From: CAKXIK01 sp050947015
GTDB lineage: Bacteria; Bacillota; Clostridia; Oscillospirales; Acutalibacteraceae
DNA length: 64,000 bases
Assembly (NCBI GenBank): GCA_050947015.1
Contig: JBMNVT010000003.1
Location: 61,000-124,999, forward strand
Reading direction: 5' to 3'
Shown here one piece after another: positions 36,479 through 44,753 of the stretch; position 1 is the stretch's first letter; the number at the start of each line of letters is the position of its first letter. The position numbers were made by a program, and so were the translations under genes. Under the pieces are notes generated by a model. The model was not told the DNA's origin and searched no databases. It saw only the letters and a program-made list of their open reading frames with translations.

Positions 36479-36620
36479 GACAGAGGGGGAGCACCCTGTG
36501 TTCGCGGTCAATATCAGCGATGGGAAGCCGTGTTCCGGCGTGAGAGGAAGCCATTGAGCTTCGACCGGCCTTCATTTGCGGAAGCATTGCGATTCCGCGG
36601 GCAAATCCGGAGGAAGCGAC
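36479..36620 (+). ncRNA. Second, atypical THI-box-like structured leader
   Basis: Between the terminator and thiW is a structured stretch sharing several pieces with the TPP aptamer: GGGGGAGC (36485-36492), GTGAGAGGAAG (36540-36550), CTTCGACC (36559-36566) and a final GAGGAAGC (36610-36617). The consensus core CCTGAT...GGATAATGCC is absent. In its place is a long hairpin, ATTTGCGGAA...TTCCGCGGGCAAAT (about 36574-36606). It could be a decayed second TPP switch or a derived RNA with another ligand such as a thiamine precursor. It ends about 45 bases before thiW. Confidence 0.5.
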
Positions 36621-36663
36621 GCTGTTATTGCCGTTTTCTCTTCATTTTCAAAGGAGATTGCAA

Positions 36664-37185
36664 ATGATGAAAAAAAACAACATTCAAAAACTCGCCATTG
36701 CCGGCATCCTCTGCGCGGTTGCCGTTGTCGGCAGTCTGTTTTCTTTTCCTGTTTTTAGCAGCAAGTGCGCGCCGGTTCAACATATGGTCAATGTGCTTTG
36801 CGCTGTATTTCTGGGACCTGCCTATGGTGTGGGTGTGGCGTTTGCGGCTAGCCTGCTTCGGAATCTGCTGGGAATCGGCAGTCTGATGGCATTTCCGGGC
36901 AGTATGTTCGGCGCGCTGCTTTGCGGGCTTGTTTTTTGGAAATCGAAAAAACTTTCCCTCACGCTGCTGGCAGAGGTATTTGGCACGGCGGTGCTCGGCG
37001 GGCTGTGCGCGTATCCGGTTGCCATTTTGTTTGTGGAGAAAAGCGCCGGAGATCTTGCGTTTTACGCTTATGTGGTTCCGTTTTTGATTTCCACCGCAGC
37101 AGGCTCGGTGTTGTCCGGTATTTTGGTTTATTCGCTCCAAAGAACGGGAGCTTTTCAAAAAATGCAGAGCAGACTGGAGCGGTAA
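36664..37185 (+). CDS. thiW: ThiW, S component of a thiazole ECF transporter
   Basis: A 173-residue membrane protein with five to six helices and the ECF S-component start NNIQKLAIAGILCAVAVVGS. The KCAPVQHMVNVLCAVFLGP and ASLLRNLLGIGSLMAFPGSMFGALL blocks are typical of ThiW, the substrate-binding part for hydroxyethylthiazole. The energising EcfAT module must be encoded elsewhere. AAAGGAGA ends seven bases before ATG 36664. It leads the thiamine operon behind the riboswitch region, and ThiM, which phosphorylates the imported thiazole, follows. Confidence 0.88.
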   Translation: MMKKNNIQKLAIAGILCAVAVVGSLFSFPVFSSKCAPVQHMVNVLCAVFLGPAYGVGVAFAASLLRNLLGIGSLMAFPGSMFGALLCGLVFWKSKKLSLTLLAEVFGTAVLGGLCAYPVAILFVEKSAGDLAFYAYVVPFLISTAAGSVLSGILVYSLQRTGAFQKMQSRLER

Positions 37186-37245
37186 AGCGCAGGCAAAGCC
37201 GCTTTTTTCTGCCTGATACAGAATGTGAAAGGAAGAGACATATTG

Positions 37246-38553
37246 ATGAAATACGCAACACAGATGGAAGCGGCGCGCAGCGGTATTATAACGGAGGAAA
37301 TGCGGCAGGTTGCCCAAAAGGAAAATATTTCGGAGGACGCGCTCCGGGAGTTGGTCGCGCAGGGAAAGGCGATTATTCCCTGCAACCGGAATCATACTGC
37401 TCTTTTACCGAACGGAGTCGGCGCGGCGCTGAAAACAAAGATCAATGTTAACCTTGGAACATCGCGGGATATGAAGGATCTGGATTCCGAACTGGAAAAG
37501 GTAAACCGCGCCGTCCGCATGGGCGCCGAGGCAATTATGGATTTAAGCTCCTTCGGCGACACCCAAAAGTTTCGCCGAAAGCTGACCGCGACCTGCCCGG
37601 CGATGATTGGAACCGTGCCGATTTACGATGCGGTGGTGTATTATCACAAGCCCCTGATCCAGATTACAACAGAGGAATGGATCGATATTGTCCGGATGCA
37701 CGCAGAGGACGGCGTCGATTTTATGACAATCCATTGCGGCATCAACAGGGAAACCGCGGCCAAATTTAAGCGAAACAAAAGAATGATGAACATTGTTTCC
37801 CGCGGCGGCTCTATTATTTTTGCGTGGATGGAAATGACGGGAAAAGAAAATCCGTTTTATGAGCATTTTGATGAAATTCTTGAGATTTGTCGTGAATATG
37901 ACGTTACCCTGAGTCTTGGCGATGCCTGCCGCCCCGGCAGTATTGCGGACGGAACCGACGCCGCGCAGATTGAGGAACTGATTGTTCTCGGAGAGCTGAC
38001 GAAGCGCGCGTGGAAACGCGACGTTCAGGTGATGATCGAAGGCCCCGGGCACATGCCGATGAACCAGATTGCCGCCAATATGGAAATTCAGAAAACGCTT
38101 TGCCACGGCGCGCCGTTTTATGTCCTCGGGCCGATTGTGACCGATATTGCGCCGGGTTATGACCATATCACCTCTGCAATCGGCGGGGCGATTGCCGCGC
38201 AGAACGGAGCGGCGTTCCTCTGCTATGTTACCCCTGCCGAGCATCTGCGGCTGCCCGATGTGGACGACGTAAAGGAAGGCATTATCGCGGCAAAAATTGC
38301 AGCGCATGCGGCGGATATTGCAAAGGGTGTTCCCGGAGCGGCAGATTGGGACAACGAAATGAGCATGGCAAGGCATCGCCTGGACTGGAACCGGATGTTC
38401 GAGCTTGCAATTGATCCGGAAAAAGCAAGGGCGTACCGCGAGTCCTCCCAACCGCAGAAGGAGGATACCTGCAGCATGTGCGGGAATTTCTGCGCGGTGA
38501 AAAATATGAACCGGATTCTGGACGGAGAAATCGTATCGATTTTTGACGAATAA
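37246..38553 (+). CDS. thiC: Phosphomethylpyrimidine synthase ThiC
   Basis: A 435-residue radical-SAM-type enzyme converting aminoimidazole ribotide to HMP-phosphate. Conserved blocks include CNRNHTALLPNGVGAALKTKIN, IMDLSSFGDT, FMTIHCGIN, MSRGG-type SRGGSI, EGPGHMPMNQI, GPIVTDIAPGYDHI and the C-terminal cluster motif CSMCGNFCAVK (CX2CX4C). The short clostridial form lacks the N-terminal extension of E. coli ThiC. Start ATG 37246 follows GAAAGGAAGAG. Twelve bases separate it from thiM. Confidence 0.97.
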   Translation: MKYATQMEAARSGIITEEMRQVAQKENISEDALRELVAQGKAIIPCNRNHTALLPNGVGAALKTKINVNLGTSRDMKDLDSELEKVNRAVRMGAEAIMDLSSFGDTQKFRRKLTATCPAMIGTVPIYDAVVYYHKPLIQITTEEWIDIVRMHAEDGVDFMTIHCGINRETAAKFKRNKRMMNIVSRGGSIIFAWMEMTGKENPFYEHFDEILEICREYDVTLSLGDACRPGSIADGTDAAQIEELIVLGELTKRAWKRDVQVMIEGPGHMPMNQIAANMEIQKTLCHGAPFYVLGPIVTDIAPGYDHITSAIGGAIAAQNGAAFLCYVTPAEHLRLPDVDDVKEGIIAAKIAAHAADIAKGVPGAADWDNEMSMARHRLDWNRMFELAIDPEKARAYRESSQPQKEDTCSMCGNFCAVKNMNRILDGEIVSIFDE

Positions 38554-38565
38554 GGAGCGGAAGCC

Positions 38566-39387
38566 ATGTTCGCAGAGCTGCTGGAAAATTTGAAAAAGCG
38601 TGCGCCGCTGATCCACAGCATTACAAATTATGTAACAGCAAACGACTGCGCCAATCTTCTGCTCGCGTGCGGTGCGTCGCCCATTATGGCGGATGACGCC
38701 GGCGAAGCGGCGGAGATTACCTCACGCTGCGACGGGCTGAACATTAACATCGGCACGCTGGATCGTCGGGTCATTCCCGCAATGCTGGCGGCCGGAAAAA
38801 GGGCGAACGAGCTAGGGCGTCCGGTGCTGCTGGATCCGGTTGGCGCCGGGGCGTCTGCGTTGCGTACCGATACGGCGCTGGAACTGCTCCGGCAGATTCA
38901 TTTTTCGGTGGTCAGGGGCAATGTTTCCGAAATAAAAACGCTGGCGGCGGGAAGCGGCAGCTCCCGAGGTGTGGACGCAGGGATTGCCGACCGTGTAACG
39001 GAGGAAACACTGGAAAACGCGGTTGTGTTTGCAAAAGGCTTTGCCCGCAGAACGGGAGCGGTGGTTGCGATGACCGGCGAGATTGATGTGGTCGCAGACG
39101 GAGAACGCGCGTTCTGCATCCGTAACGGTCATTCGATGATGAGCCGGGTAACCGGAACAGGGTGCCAGCTTTCGGCGCTGACGACGGCCATGGCTGCCGC
39201 AAACCCGCAGCAAATAACAGAAGCTGCTGCGGCGGCAGTCTGTGCAATGGGGCTTTGCGGAGAAATTGCCTGTCGGCGTCTCGGAGCACAAGACGGCAAC
39301 GCCGCCTGCCGCAGCTACATCATTGACGCGGTTTATCGGTTGACCCCGGAGCAGTTGGAGGAAGGCGCAAGGTATGAGATGCGATAA
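38566..39387 (+). CDS. thiM: Hydroxyethylthiazole kinase
   Basis: A 273-residue ribokinase-fold kinase that phosphorylates salvaged hydroxyethylthiazole. Typical motifs are PLIHSITNYVTANDCAN, GASPIMADD, NINIGTL, LLDPVGAGAS, VVRGNVSEI and the C-terminal TGTGCQLSAL anion hole with catalytic Cys-containing GTGC. The stop overlaps thiE by 14 bases. With ThiW it forms a thiazole salvage route. Confidence 0.95.
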   Translation: MFAELLENLKKRAPLIHSITNYVTANDCANLLLACGASPIMADDAGEAAEITSRCDGLNINIGTLDRRVIPAMLAAGKRANELGRPVLLDPVGAGASALRTDTALELLRQIHFSVVRGNVSEIKTLAAGSGSSRGVDAGIADRVTEETLENAVVFAKGFARRTGAVVAMTGEIDVVADGERAFCIRNGHSMMSRVTGTGCQLSALTTAMAAANPQQITEAAAAAVCAMGLCGEIACRRLGAQDGNAACRSYIIDAVYRLTPEQLEEGARYEMR

Positions 39388-40018
39388 AACAATGATGCGG
39401 CTTTACGCCGTGACCGACCGCGCCTGGGTTGGCAGGCAAAGCCTTTACGAACAGGTGGAAAGTGCCCTGCAGGGCGGAGTGACCTGCGTTCAGCTGCGTG
39501 AGAAGCAGCTGGAAGACGGAGAGTTCCTGAAAGAGGCGCTCCGGCTGCGGGAGCTTTGCCGGCGGTATCGTGTGCCGTTTATTGTTAACGACCGGGTGGA
39601 GCTGGCACTTCGGTGCGGCGCGGACGGCGTGCATGTGGGACAAAGCGATATGCGTGCAGAGAATGTCCGCAAGCTGATCGGCAGCGAAATGATTGTCGGG
39701 GTTTCGGCACGGACGGTGGAGCAGGCAAAAGAGGCGGAACAGGCCGGAGCCGATTATCTGGGGGTGGGAGCGGTTTTTGCTACCGCAACCAAGGCGGACG
39801 CAGGGCCTGTTTCACGGGACGAGCTGGGTCGAATCTGCGCAGCGGTATCCATTCCGGTCGTGGCGATCGGCGGGATCGGAAGAAAGAACATTCTGCAGCT
39901 TTCGGGATCCGGAATTGATGGGGTGGCGCTGGTTTCGGCGATTTTTTCTGCAAAGGATATCGAGACAGAATGCCGGGAGCTGCTGGCCCTTTCCAAACGG
40001 GCGGCGGGGTTGCACTGA
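39374..40018 (+). CDS. thiE: Thiamine-phosphate synthase
   Basis: A 214-residue TIM-barrel enzyme joining HMP-PP and thiazole phosphate. Motifs are LYAVTDRAW, GGVTCVQLREKQ, PFIVNDRVELALRCGADGVHVGQ, VGVSARTVEQA, GADYLGVGAVFATATK and VAIGGIGRKN. The start overlaps the end of thiM, with GGAGGAAGG about 10 bases upstream in thiM coding sequence, so the two are translationally coupled. Confidence 0.95.
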   Translation: MRCDKTMMRLYAVTDRAWVGRQSLYEQVESALQGGVTCVQLREKQLEDGEFLKEALRLRELCRRYRVPFIVNDRVELALRCGADGVHVGQSDMRAENVRKLIGSEMIVGVSARTVEQAKEAEQAGADYLGVGAVFATATKADAGPVSRDELGRICAAVSIPVVAIGGIGRKNILQLSGSGIDGVALVSAIFSAKDIETECRELLALSKRAAGLH

Positions 40019-40062
40019 AGAATGGCCGGAAGAAAGAATTGGCGGCGGGAGGAAAACTGGCG

Positions 40063-40842
40063 TTGAAAACGGTATTGACGGTTGCCGGCTCCGATTGCAG
40101 TGGAGGAGCCGGAATTCAGGCGGATATCAAAACAATCACCGCGCACAAAATGTATGCGTCGAGCGTAATTACTGCGCTGACGGCACAGAACACAACGGGG
40201 GTATACGGCATTGAAGAGGTTTCGCCGGAATTTGTTGCCCGGCAGATGGATTGTGTTTTTACGGATATCCGCCCCGACAGCGTTAAAATCGGCATGGTGT
40301 CCGGCTGTGAAATTATCCAGACGATTGCCGCGCAGTTGGAAAGGTACGGTGCGGAGAATCTTGTGCTCGACCCGGTGATGGTTTCCACAAGCGGCAGCCC
40401 ACTGCTGCGGGAAGACGCAAGACAGGAGTTGATCGGCAGGCTGATGCCCCTGGCGGATGTGCTGACGCCGAATCTGCCGGAAGCGGAACTCCTCTGCGGG
40501 TTCCCGGTTCGGGATGAAACCGATATGGTCAGGGCGGCGAAAAAGATTTCCGGACGCTGCGGCGGCGCGGTTTTGATCAAGGGGGGCCATCTGAAGGCGG
40601 AGGCGGCCGATTTGCTGTACGAAAACGGAGTTATCCGATGGTTTCGAGCCGGGCGCGTGGCAAATCCGAATACGCATGGAACGGGCTGCACGCTTTCCTC
40701 GGCGATTGCCTGCGGGCTGGCTGATGGGCTGAGCGTTGCCGGCAGTGTGTGCAGAGCCAAGGATTACCTGACGGGTGCGCTGCGTTCTATGCTCGACCTT
40801 GGAAAAGGTTCAGGACCGGTTGACCATATGTGGCGGCTTTAA
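40063..40842 (+). CDS. thiD: HMP/HMP-phosphate kinase ThiD
   Basis: A 259-residue ribokinase-like kinase making HMP-PP. The start is TTG 40063, ten bases after GGGAGG; upstream in-frame starts overlap thiE without a ribosome site. Diagnostic motifs are VAGSDCSGGAGIQADIKT, ALTAQNT, VKIGMV, LDPVMVSTSG, LTPNLPEAELL, IKGGHL and NTHGTGCTLSSAIA. It is the last thi gene before a strong bidirectional terminator. Confidence 0.95.
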   Translation: MKTVLTVAGSDCSGGAGIQADIKTITAHKMYASSVITALTAQNTTGVYGIEEVSPEFVARQMDCVFTDIRPDSVKIGMVSGCEIIQTIAAQLERYGAENLVLDPVMVSTSGSPLLREDARQELIGRLMPLADVLTPNLPEAELLCGFPVRDETDMVRAAKKISGRCGGAVLIKGGHLKAEAADLLYENGVIRWFRAGRVANPNTHGTGCTLSSAIACGLADGLSVAGSVCRAKDYLTGALRSMLDLGKGSGPVDHMWRL

Positions 40843-40870
40843 AGAGAGACAGATGAACAAAGCAGTACCG

Positions 40871-40920
40871 CAAAAAACAGAGACGACGGCAAACGCTTGC
40901 TGTCGTCTCTGTTTTTTGCG
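40871..40920. terminator. Bidirectional terminator between thiD and the glpQ-like gene
   Basis: AAAAAACAGAGACGAC pairs with GTCGTCTCTGTTTTTT around a GC-rich loop. A's on one side and T's on the other serve both converging transcripts. Confidence 0.92.
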
Positions 40921-40943
40921 GTGTATGTAACAAAACGGTGTGT

Positions 40944-41678
40944 TCAGCGGTTTCCACCGCACGAATTCAGGATGTCCCGGGCGGCTGCTGCGTCGTTGGA
41001 AATTACGGCGTCGACGCCCCACTCGATCATCCGGCGGATATCATCCGGCTCGTCGACTGTCCAAACGTTGACGGCAATGCCGTTTTGATGGCAAGCGTGG
41101 ACCAATGATTTACTGATCAGCTTGTAATAGGGGTGAATGGCGTCAAACCTGTATTTCAGACAGTAATTTACGATATCGTCGTTGGGCTGGCTGTACAGAA
41201 TACCGACCTTGTAATCAGGGTGGCACTGTTTGATCTCGCGCAGAATGTGGTGGTCGAACGAGGAAATGATGCAGCGCTCCTTCATCCGGTATTGCTCCAA
41301 TGCCTGTACCGTGCGTTCACCCACTTCGGAAAGAAAGCCGCCCGGCTTGATTTCCACATTGAGATACATCCGGTTGGCCTGCAGCCACTGCAGAAGGTCC
41401 CCGAAAGAGGGCATGGTTTCGTTCTCAAATTTGCCTGGATGATTTTTCCCCACGGGGATTTTTTGCAGTTCCGTTCCGGAAAAGGAATAAATTGATCCGG
41501 AAGCGTTTTCACAGCGGCCGAGATTGTCGTCATGCCGCACGATCATCGTGCCGTCCGGCAGAAGATGGACATCCATTTCCAGCCCGAAGGCATTCAGTTC
41601 CTCTGCGCGGCGAAAAGCCGCCATGGTATTTTCGGGCCGTTCCTTGCTTGCGCCGCGATGAGCCAGAATTACTGACAT
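40944..41678 (-). CDS. Glycerophosphodiester phosphodiesterase
   Basis: A 244-residue cytoplasmic GDPD-family enzyme that splits glycerophosphodiesters to glycerol 3-phosphate and an alcohol. The catalytic start is LAHRGASKERPENTMAAF with His and the downstream HR pair; GLEMDVHLLPDGTMIVRHD carries the metal Glu/Asp and second His. YLNVEIKPG and VNVWTVDEPDD complete the family pattern. Length and lack of signal peptide fit UgpQ-type enzymes. AAGGAAGGATG lies before the start. It has its own promoter, divergent from the GtrA-like gene. Confidence 0.92.
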   Translation of the reverse strand: MSVILAHRGASKERPENTMAAFRRAEELNAFGLEMDVHLLPDGTMIVRHDDNLGRCENASGSIYSFSGTELQKIPVGKNHPGKFENETMPSFGDLLQWLQANRMYLNVEIKPGGFLSEVGERTVQALEQYRMKERCIISSFDHHILREIKQCHPDYKVGILYSQPNDDIVNYCLKYRFDAIHPYYKLISKSLVHACHQNGIAVNVWTVDEPDDIRRMIEWGVDAVISNDAAAARDILNSCGGNR

Positions 41679-41713
41679 CGGTACATCCTTCCTTTTATTG
41701 AATTTGTTTTTTT

Positions 41714-41742
41714 AGTTTAGCATTTCGCGCACATTTTTTCAA
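41714..41742 (-). promoter_or_regulatory. Promoter of the glycerophosphodiesterase gene
   Basis: On the minus strand, TTGAAA (41742-41737), 17 bases and TAAACT (41719-41714), about 35 bases before the start codon. Confidence 0.5.
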
Positions 41743-41751
41743 TGAAAATAA

Positions 41752-41780
41752 TTGCATCCGTTTGCTTTTTCCTGTATACT
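41752..41780 (+). promoter_or_regulatory. Promoter of the GtrA-like gene
   Basis: TTGCAT (41752-41757), 17 bases and TATACT (41775-41780) lie about 55 bases before the TTG start. Confidence 0.65.
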
Positions 41781-41835
41781 GATGGTAATACACTCTGAAA
41801 ACAGACAGAAACAGATAAAAAGGAGCGCGACGGTT

Positions 41836-42630
41836 TTGAAAAGAAAAGGAATCCTGTGGAACTGTGGAATTCCGGCTGTCATTGCGGTGGCGACCGATTT
41901 GCTTGTGTTCCGGCTGTTTTCGGCGCTGTCGGTGGCCGGGTGGATTTCGGCAGTCTGCGCGTGGGTGGCGGCAGTCTGCGCCGGTTTTCTGGTGTCATTC
42001 GCATTTGAGGGCAATTTCCCGTGCGAACTGGACCATGTTTTGAATGAACTGACTTATTGCGGTTTGGCTGGCAGCCCGGCTTTGGCGCTCGATTTGGCGG
42101 TGCTTCTGGTTGGAATGCATTTTTGGCCGGTTTCGGCTTTTTTGTGGAAGGCAGTTGGCGCGGTTCTTTCAGCGGCGGCGTTTTTTCCATGCCGCAGGGC
42201 TTTACAGCAGCCACTGAAAAAACTGCATGTTTTTTTAAACGAGGAAACCATCAGCTATTTATTTTTCGGGATTCTGACCACTGTGGTCAATATCGTCATT
42301 CATTGGATTCTCAGTGAGAAATGTGGAATCAACCCAATGGTGTCGAATTCGATCGCGTGGGTTGGCGCGGTGGCGTTTGCCTACGCAACCAATCGCCGGT
42401 ATGTTTTTAAAAGCCGCACGACCGGCGCCGCTCTTTGGCGGGAGATTGGTCTGTTCCTTGCGGCGCGGCTGCTTTCCCTCGGTGTGGACGAAGGGGGAAT
42501 GGCTCTCTGTCTGTATGTGTTACACATGGATAACATGCTTTCCAAAGTGCTGATGAATGTCATTGTTGTCATTCTGAATTATTTTGCAAGCAAGTGGATG
42601 ATTTTTGGAAGGAAAGAATCGCGGCAGTGA
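41836..42630 (+). CDS. GtrA-family membrane protein, apparently a tandem duplication
   Basis: A 264-residue protein with about eight helices, starting at TTG 41836 ten bases after AGGAG. The C-terminal half (about 135-260) is a recognisable GtrA domain: EETISYLFFGILTTVVNIV, NSIAWVGAVAFAYATNRRYVFKS and a final NYFASKWMIFG. The N-terminal half has four helices with similar spacing (DLLVFRLFSAL, ISAVCAWVAAVCAGFLVS) and looks like a diverged copy. GtrA proteins are thought to move lipid-linked sugars or act in cell-wall glycosylation. A usual GtrA is about 130 residues, so this is double length. Confidence 0.75.
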   Translation: MKRKGILWNCGIPAVIAVATDLLVFRLFSALSVAGWISAVCAWVAAVCAGFLVSFAFEGNFPCELDHVLNELTYCGLAGSPALALDLAVLLVGMHFWPVSAFLWKAVGAVLSAAAFFPCRRALQQPLKKLHVFLNEETISYLFFGILTTVVNIVIHWILSEKCGINPMVSNSIAWVGAVAFAYATNRRYVFKSRTTGAALWREIGLFLAARLLSLGVDEGGMALCLYVLHMDNMLSKVLMNVIVVILNYFASKWMIFGRKESRQ

Positions 42631-42649
42631 CTCCCCGAGGGATTGGATT

Positions 42650-43450
42650 ATGATACAGATTGGTGTTTCCACGGCGTGCCTGTACCCCGAAAAAACCGAG
42701 CAGGCTCTAACAGAGCTGCTGCGGCAGGGGTTCCGGCAGTTTGAATTTTTCTTTAACAGCGCAGGCGAGTTGAGAACGGAGTATCTTCGGGAGATTGAAA
42801 AACAAATGACGTGCTGCGGAGCCAGGGCCGTTTCGGTGCACCCGTTTTCCTCCGGAATCGAATCTACCTTGTTTTTTTCGGCGTATGAGCGTCGTTTTTC
42901 AGATTCGGTGGAGTTATACAAGCCATATTTTGAGGCCGCTGCACAAATAGCAGCGCCGGTTCTTGTGCTGCATGGCGATAAGGCGCAGGCGGTTTCCGAA
43001 CAGGAAAGCTTTGAACGTTTTGCGCGGCTGGCGGAGGAAGCAATGCGGTTTGGTGTAACGCTTGCGCAGGAAAACGTGCGCAGCCGCCGGAGCGCTTCTC
43101 CGGAGGTGATTGCGCGGATGCGCACGTTTTTGGGGGATCGGGCGGCGTTTGTGCTGGATTTGAAGCAGGCGGCGCTGGCTGGGGAGGATCCGCTCATTAT
43201 GTGCCGTGCCATGGGCGGCGGGTTGCGCCATTTACACTTGAATGATTTTTCCGCACAGAACGCCTGCCTTTTGCCCGGGCAGGGAAACATGGATTATCGT
43301 GCGCTGTTCCGGCAGCTGCAGGAGCAGAATTTTGCAGGGACGGCTGTGATTGAGGTGTATCGGGAAAATTTCGGGCAGCGGGAGGAGCTTTGCCGTTCTA
43401 AAGAATGGCTTGAATCGCTGCAGCCGCCAGACCGGCAGAAACTAAATTGA
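42650..43450 (+). CDS. Xylose-isomerase-like TIM-barrel protein (sugar phosphate isomerase/epimerase family)
   Basis: A 266-residue TIM barrel with IGVSTACLYPEK at the N-terminus, SVHPFSSGIES, PVLVLHGDKAQ, ALAQENV-type LAQENVRSRR, FVLDLKQAALAG and HLHLNDFSAQN, the metal-binding strand order of AP_endonuc_2 proteins. Its substrate cannot be assigned. It starts 19 bases after the GtrA-like gene, behind CCCCGAGGGAT, suggesting co-transcription, and is followed by nrdR after 46 bases. Confidence 0.8.
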   Translation: MIQIGVSTACLYPEKTEQALTELLRQGFRQFEFFFNSAGELRTEYLREIEKQMTCCGARAVSVHPFSSGIESTLFFSAYERRFSDSVELYKPYFEAAAQIAAPVLVLHGDKAQAVSEQESFERFARLAEEAMRFGVTLAQENVRSRRSASPEVIARMRTFLGDRAAFVLDLKQAALAGEDPLIMCRAMGGGLRHLHLNDFSAQNACLLPGQGNMDYRALFRQLQEQNFAGTAVIEVYRENFGQREELCRSKEWLESLQPPDRQKLN

Positions 43451-43496
43451 AGAATTTCCGGATTTCCCGGATGTTGCGAAAGGAAGGTTCATCATC

Positions 43497-43952
43497 ATGA
43501 AATGCCCGTATTGCGGTTATGAAGAAAGCAAGGTTATCGATTCAAGGCCAACGGATGAGGGCGAGCGTATTCGCCGCCGCCGTGAATGCTTGAAATGCGG
43601 CAAACGTTTTACGACGTATGAGGTGATTGAAAACGTGCCGTTGATCGTCGTAAAAAAAGACCGTTCCCGCGAGGCGTTTGACCGCGGAAAGCTGATGCGT
43701 GGCCTGCTGAGGGCCTGTGAAAAGCGTCCGGTAACGCTGGAGCAGGTGGAGCATATGGTGGATGAAATCGAATCCCAGCTGCAGAATTCGCTTGAACGCG
43801 AGGTAACCTCCACAAAGATCGGAGAATACGCGATGGAAAGGCTCAAGGCGGTGGACGAGGTGGCATACGTTCGTTTTGCTTCTGTATATCGCCAGTTCCG
43901 CGATATCAATACTTTTATGGATGAACTGAACAAACTGTTGAAAGACCGGTAA
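43497..43952 (+). CDS. nrdR: Transcriptional repressor NrdR
   Basis: A 151-residue regulator of ribonucleotide reductase genes. The N-terminal zinc ribbon is CPYCGYEESKVIDSRPTDEG with CLKCGKRF, and the ATP-cone follows (VVKKDRSREAFDRGKLMRGL, RPVTLEQVEHMVDEIE, VAYVRFASVYRQF). Length and motifs are fully typical. AAGGAAGG lies before the start. No nrd genes occur in the window. Confidence 0.97.
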   Translation: MKCPYCGYEESKVIDSRPTDEGERIRRRRECLKCGKRFTTYEVIENVPLIVVKKDRSREAFDRGKLMRGLLRACEKRPVTLEQVEHMVDEIESQLQNSLEREVTSTKIGEYAMERLKAVDEVAYVRFASVYRQFRDINTFMDELNKLLKDR

Positions 43953-44009
43953 GGCCGAAACAACGCAGGCTAAAAACCCCGCAATCTTTTTTGTTTGTGG
44001 TTTTTTGCA

Positions 44010-44058
44010 AAAAAAGCATCCTGTCCAGTCAGAATGATATGGACAGGATGCTTTTGAT
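44010..44058. terminator. Bidirectional terminator after nrdR
   Basis: AAAAGCATCCTGTCC pairs perfectly with GGACAGGATGCTTTT around a 14-base loop. T-rich ends on both sides allow use by nrdR and by the converging small gene at 44228. The 43953-44227 gap holds nothing else clear. Confidence 0.85.
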
Positions 44059-44227
44059 TTTCAGAAGCCGAAGAAGGCTTTTGCTGGACCGGGCCATGGG
44101 TTTGACCGAACCAGCGTGTCTATTTTGCATTCCGTTACAGCAAAACGGACGGAATCATTCATAACAGGGAACGCAGGCAATGTATTGCATAAGATTCACG
44201 CAAAGGATAGAAACTGGAACGGAAGAA

Positions 44228-44488
44228 TTACTTTTCGGCGCCGGTATCTCTGTAAAGGTTGAACCGGAACAGCTTGCTTTCGTCTTCGCTGTTTTCGCAG
44301 ATGACAGAGGCCTCGGCAATGGAGCCGCCTTCAATCAGCTTGGTCAGGCCGACGAGCTGGCAAAGCTTGCTCTTCAGGTTCAGACGATCGCCTTCATCGG
44401 TAACCAGAAAAACGTTGCCGGTGCACTGGTCAAGAACCTTCAAAAAATCGGGAACATTAATGTTGTGCAGAGAAATTGTAGATGCCAT
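44228..44488 (-). CDS. HPr-fold-like small protein
   Basis: An 86-residue protein starting at ATG 44488, nine bases after AAAGGA. The pattern FLVTDEGDRLNLKSKLCQLVGL followed by GGSIAEASVICENSEDESKL resembles the C-terminal two-thirds of HPr-type phosphocarriers (NLKS...LMSL and a final acidic helix). The His15 phosphorylation motif (GIHARP) is missing: the N-terminus reads LHNINVPDFLKVLD. It is therefore probably an HPr-like fold without phosphocarrier activity. It stands alone with a strong promoter. Confidence 0.6.
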   Translation of the reverse strand: MASTISLHNINVPDFLKVLDQCTGNVFLVTDEGDRLNLKSKLCQLVGLTKLIEGGSIAEASVICENSEDESKLFRFNLYRDTGAEK

Positions 44489-44588
44489 AATCAATCATCC
44501 TTTCATACTTTTATTTGATTGCCTGTACCCTTTTTGGAACAGCCGCCGAGCGGCGTATTCGGTAAAGCACTCTTGCTTCACTGGTATC

Positions 44589-44617
44589 AGTATAGCAGAT
44601 TATGAAAACATTGTCAA
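44589..44617 (-). promoter_or_regulatory. Promoter of the HPr-like gene
   Basis: On the minus strand, TTGACA (44617-44612), 17 bases and TATACT (44594-44589), about 100 bases upstream of the start. Confidence 0.75.
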
Positions 44618-44753
44618 TTAAAAAGATCAAAAATAATTAGTGAATAGGTGCAAAAATATTAAAGATTATTTGTGCAATAAAACTAATGATATATTTAAGT
44701 TTTGATGCAACCAACAAAAAGATATAAGATTTTTTGGCGTTATAAACGGCTTT

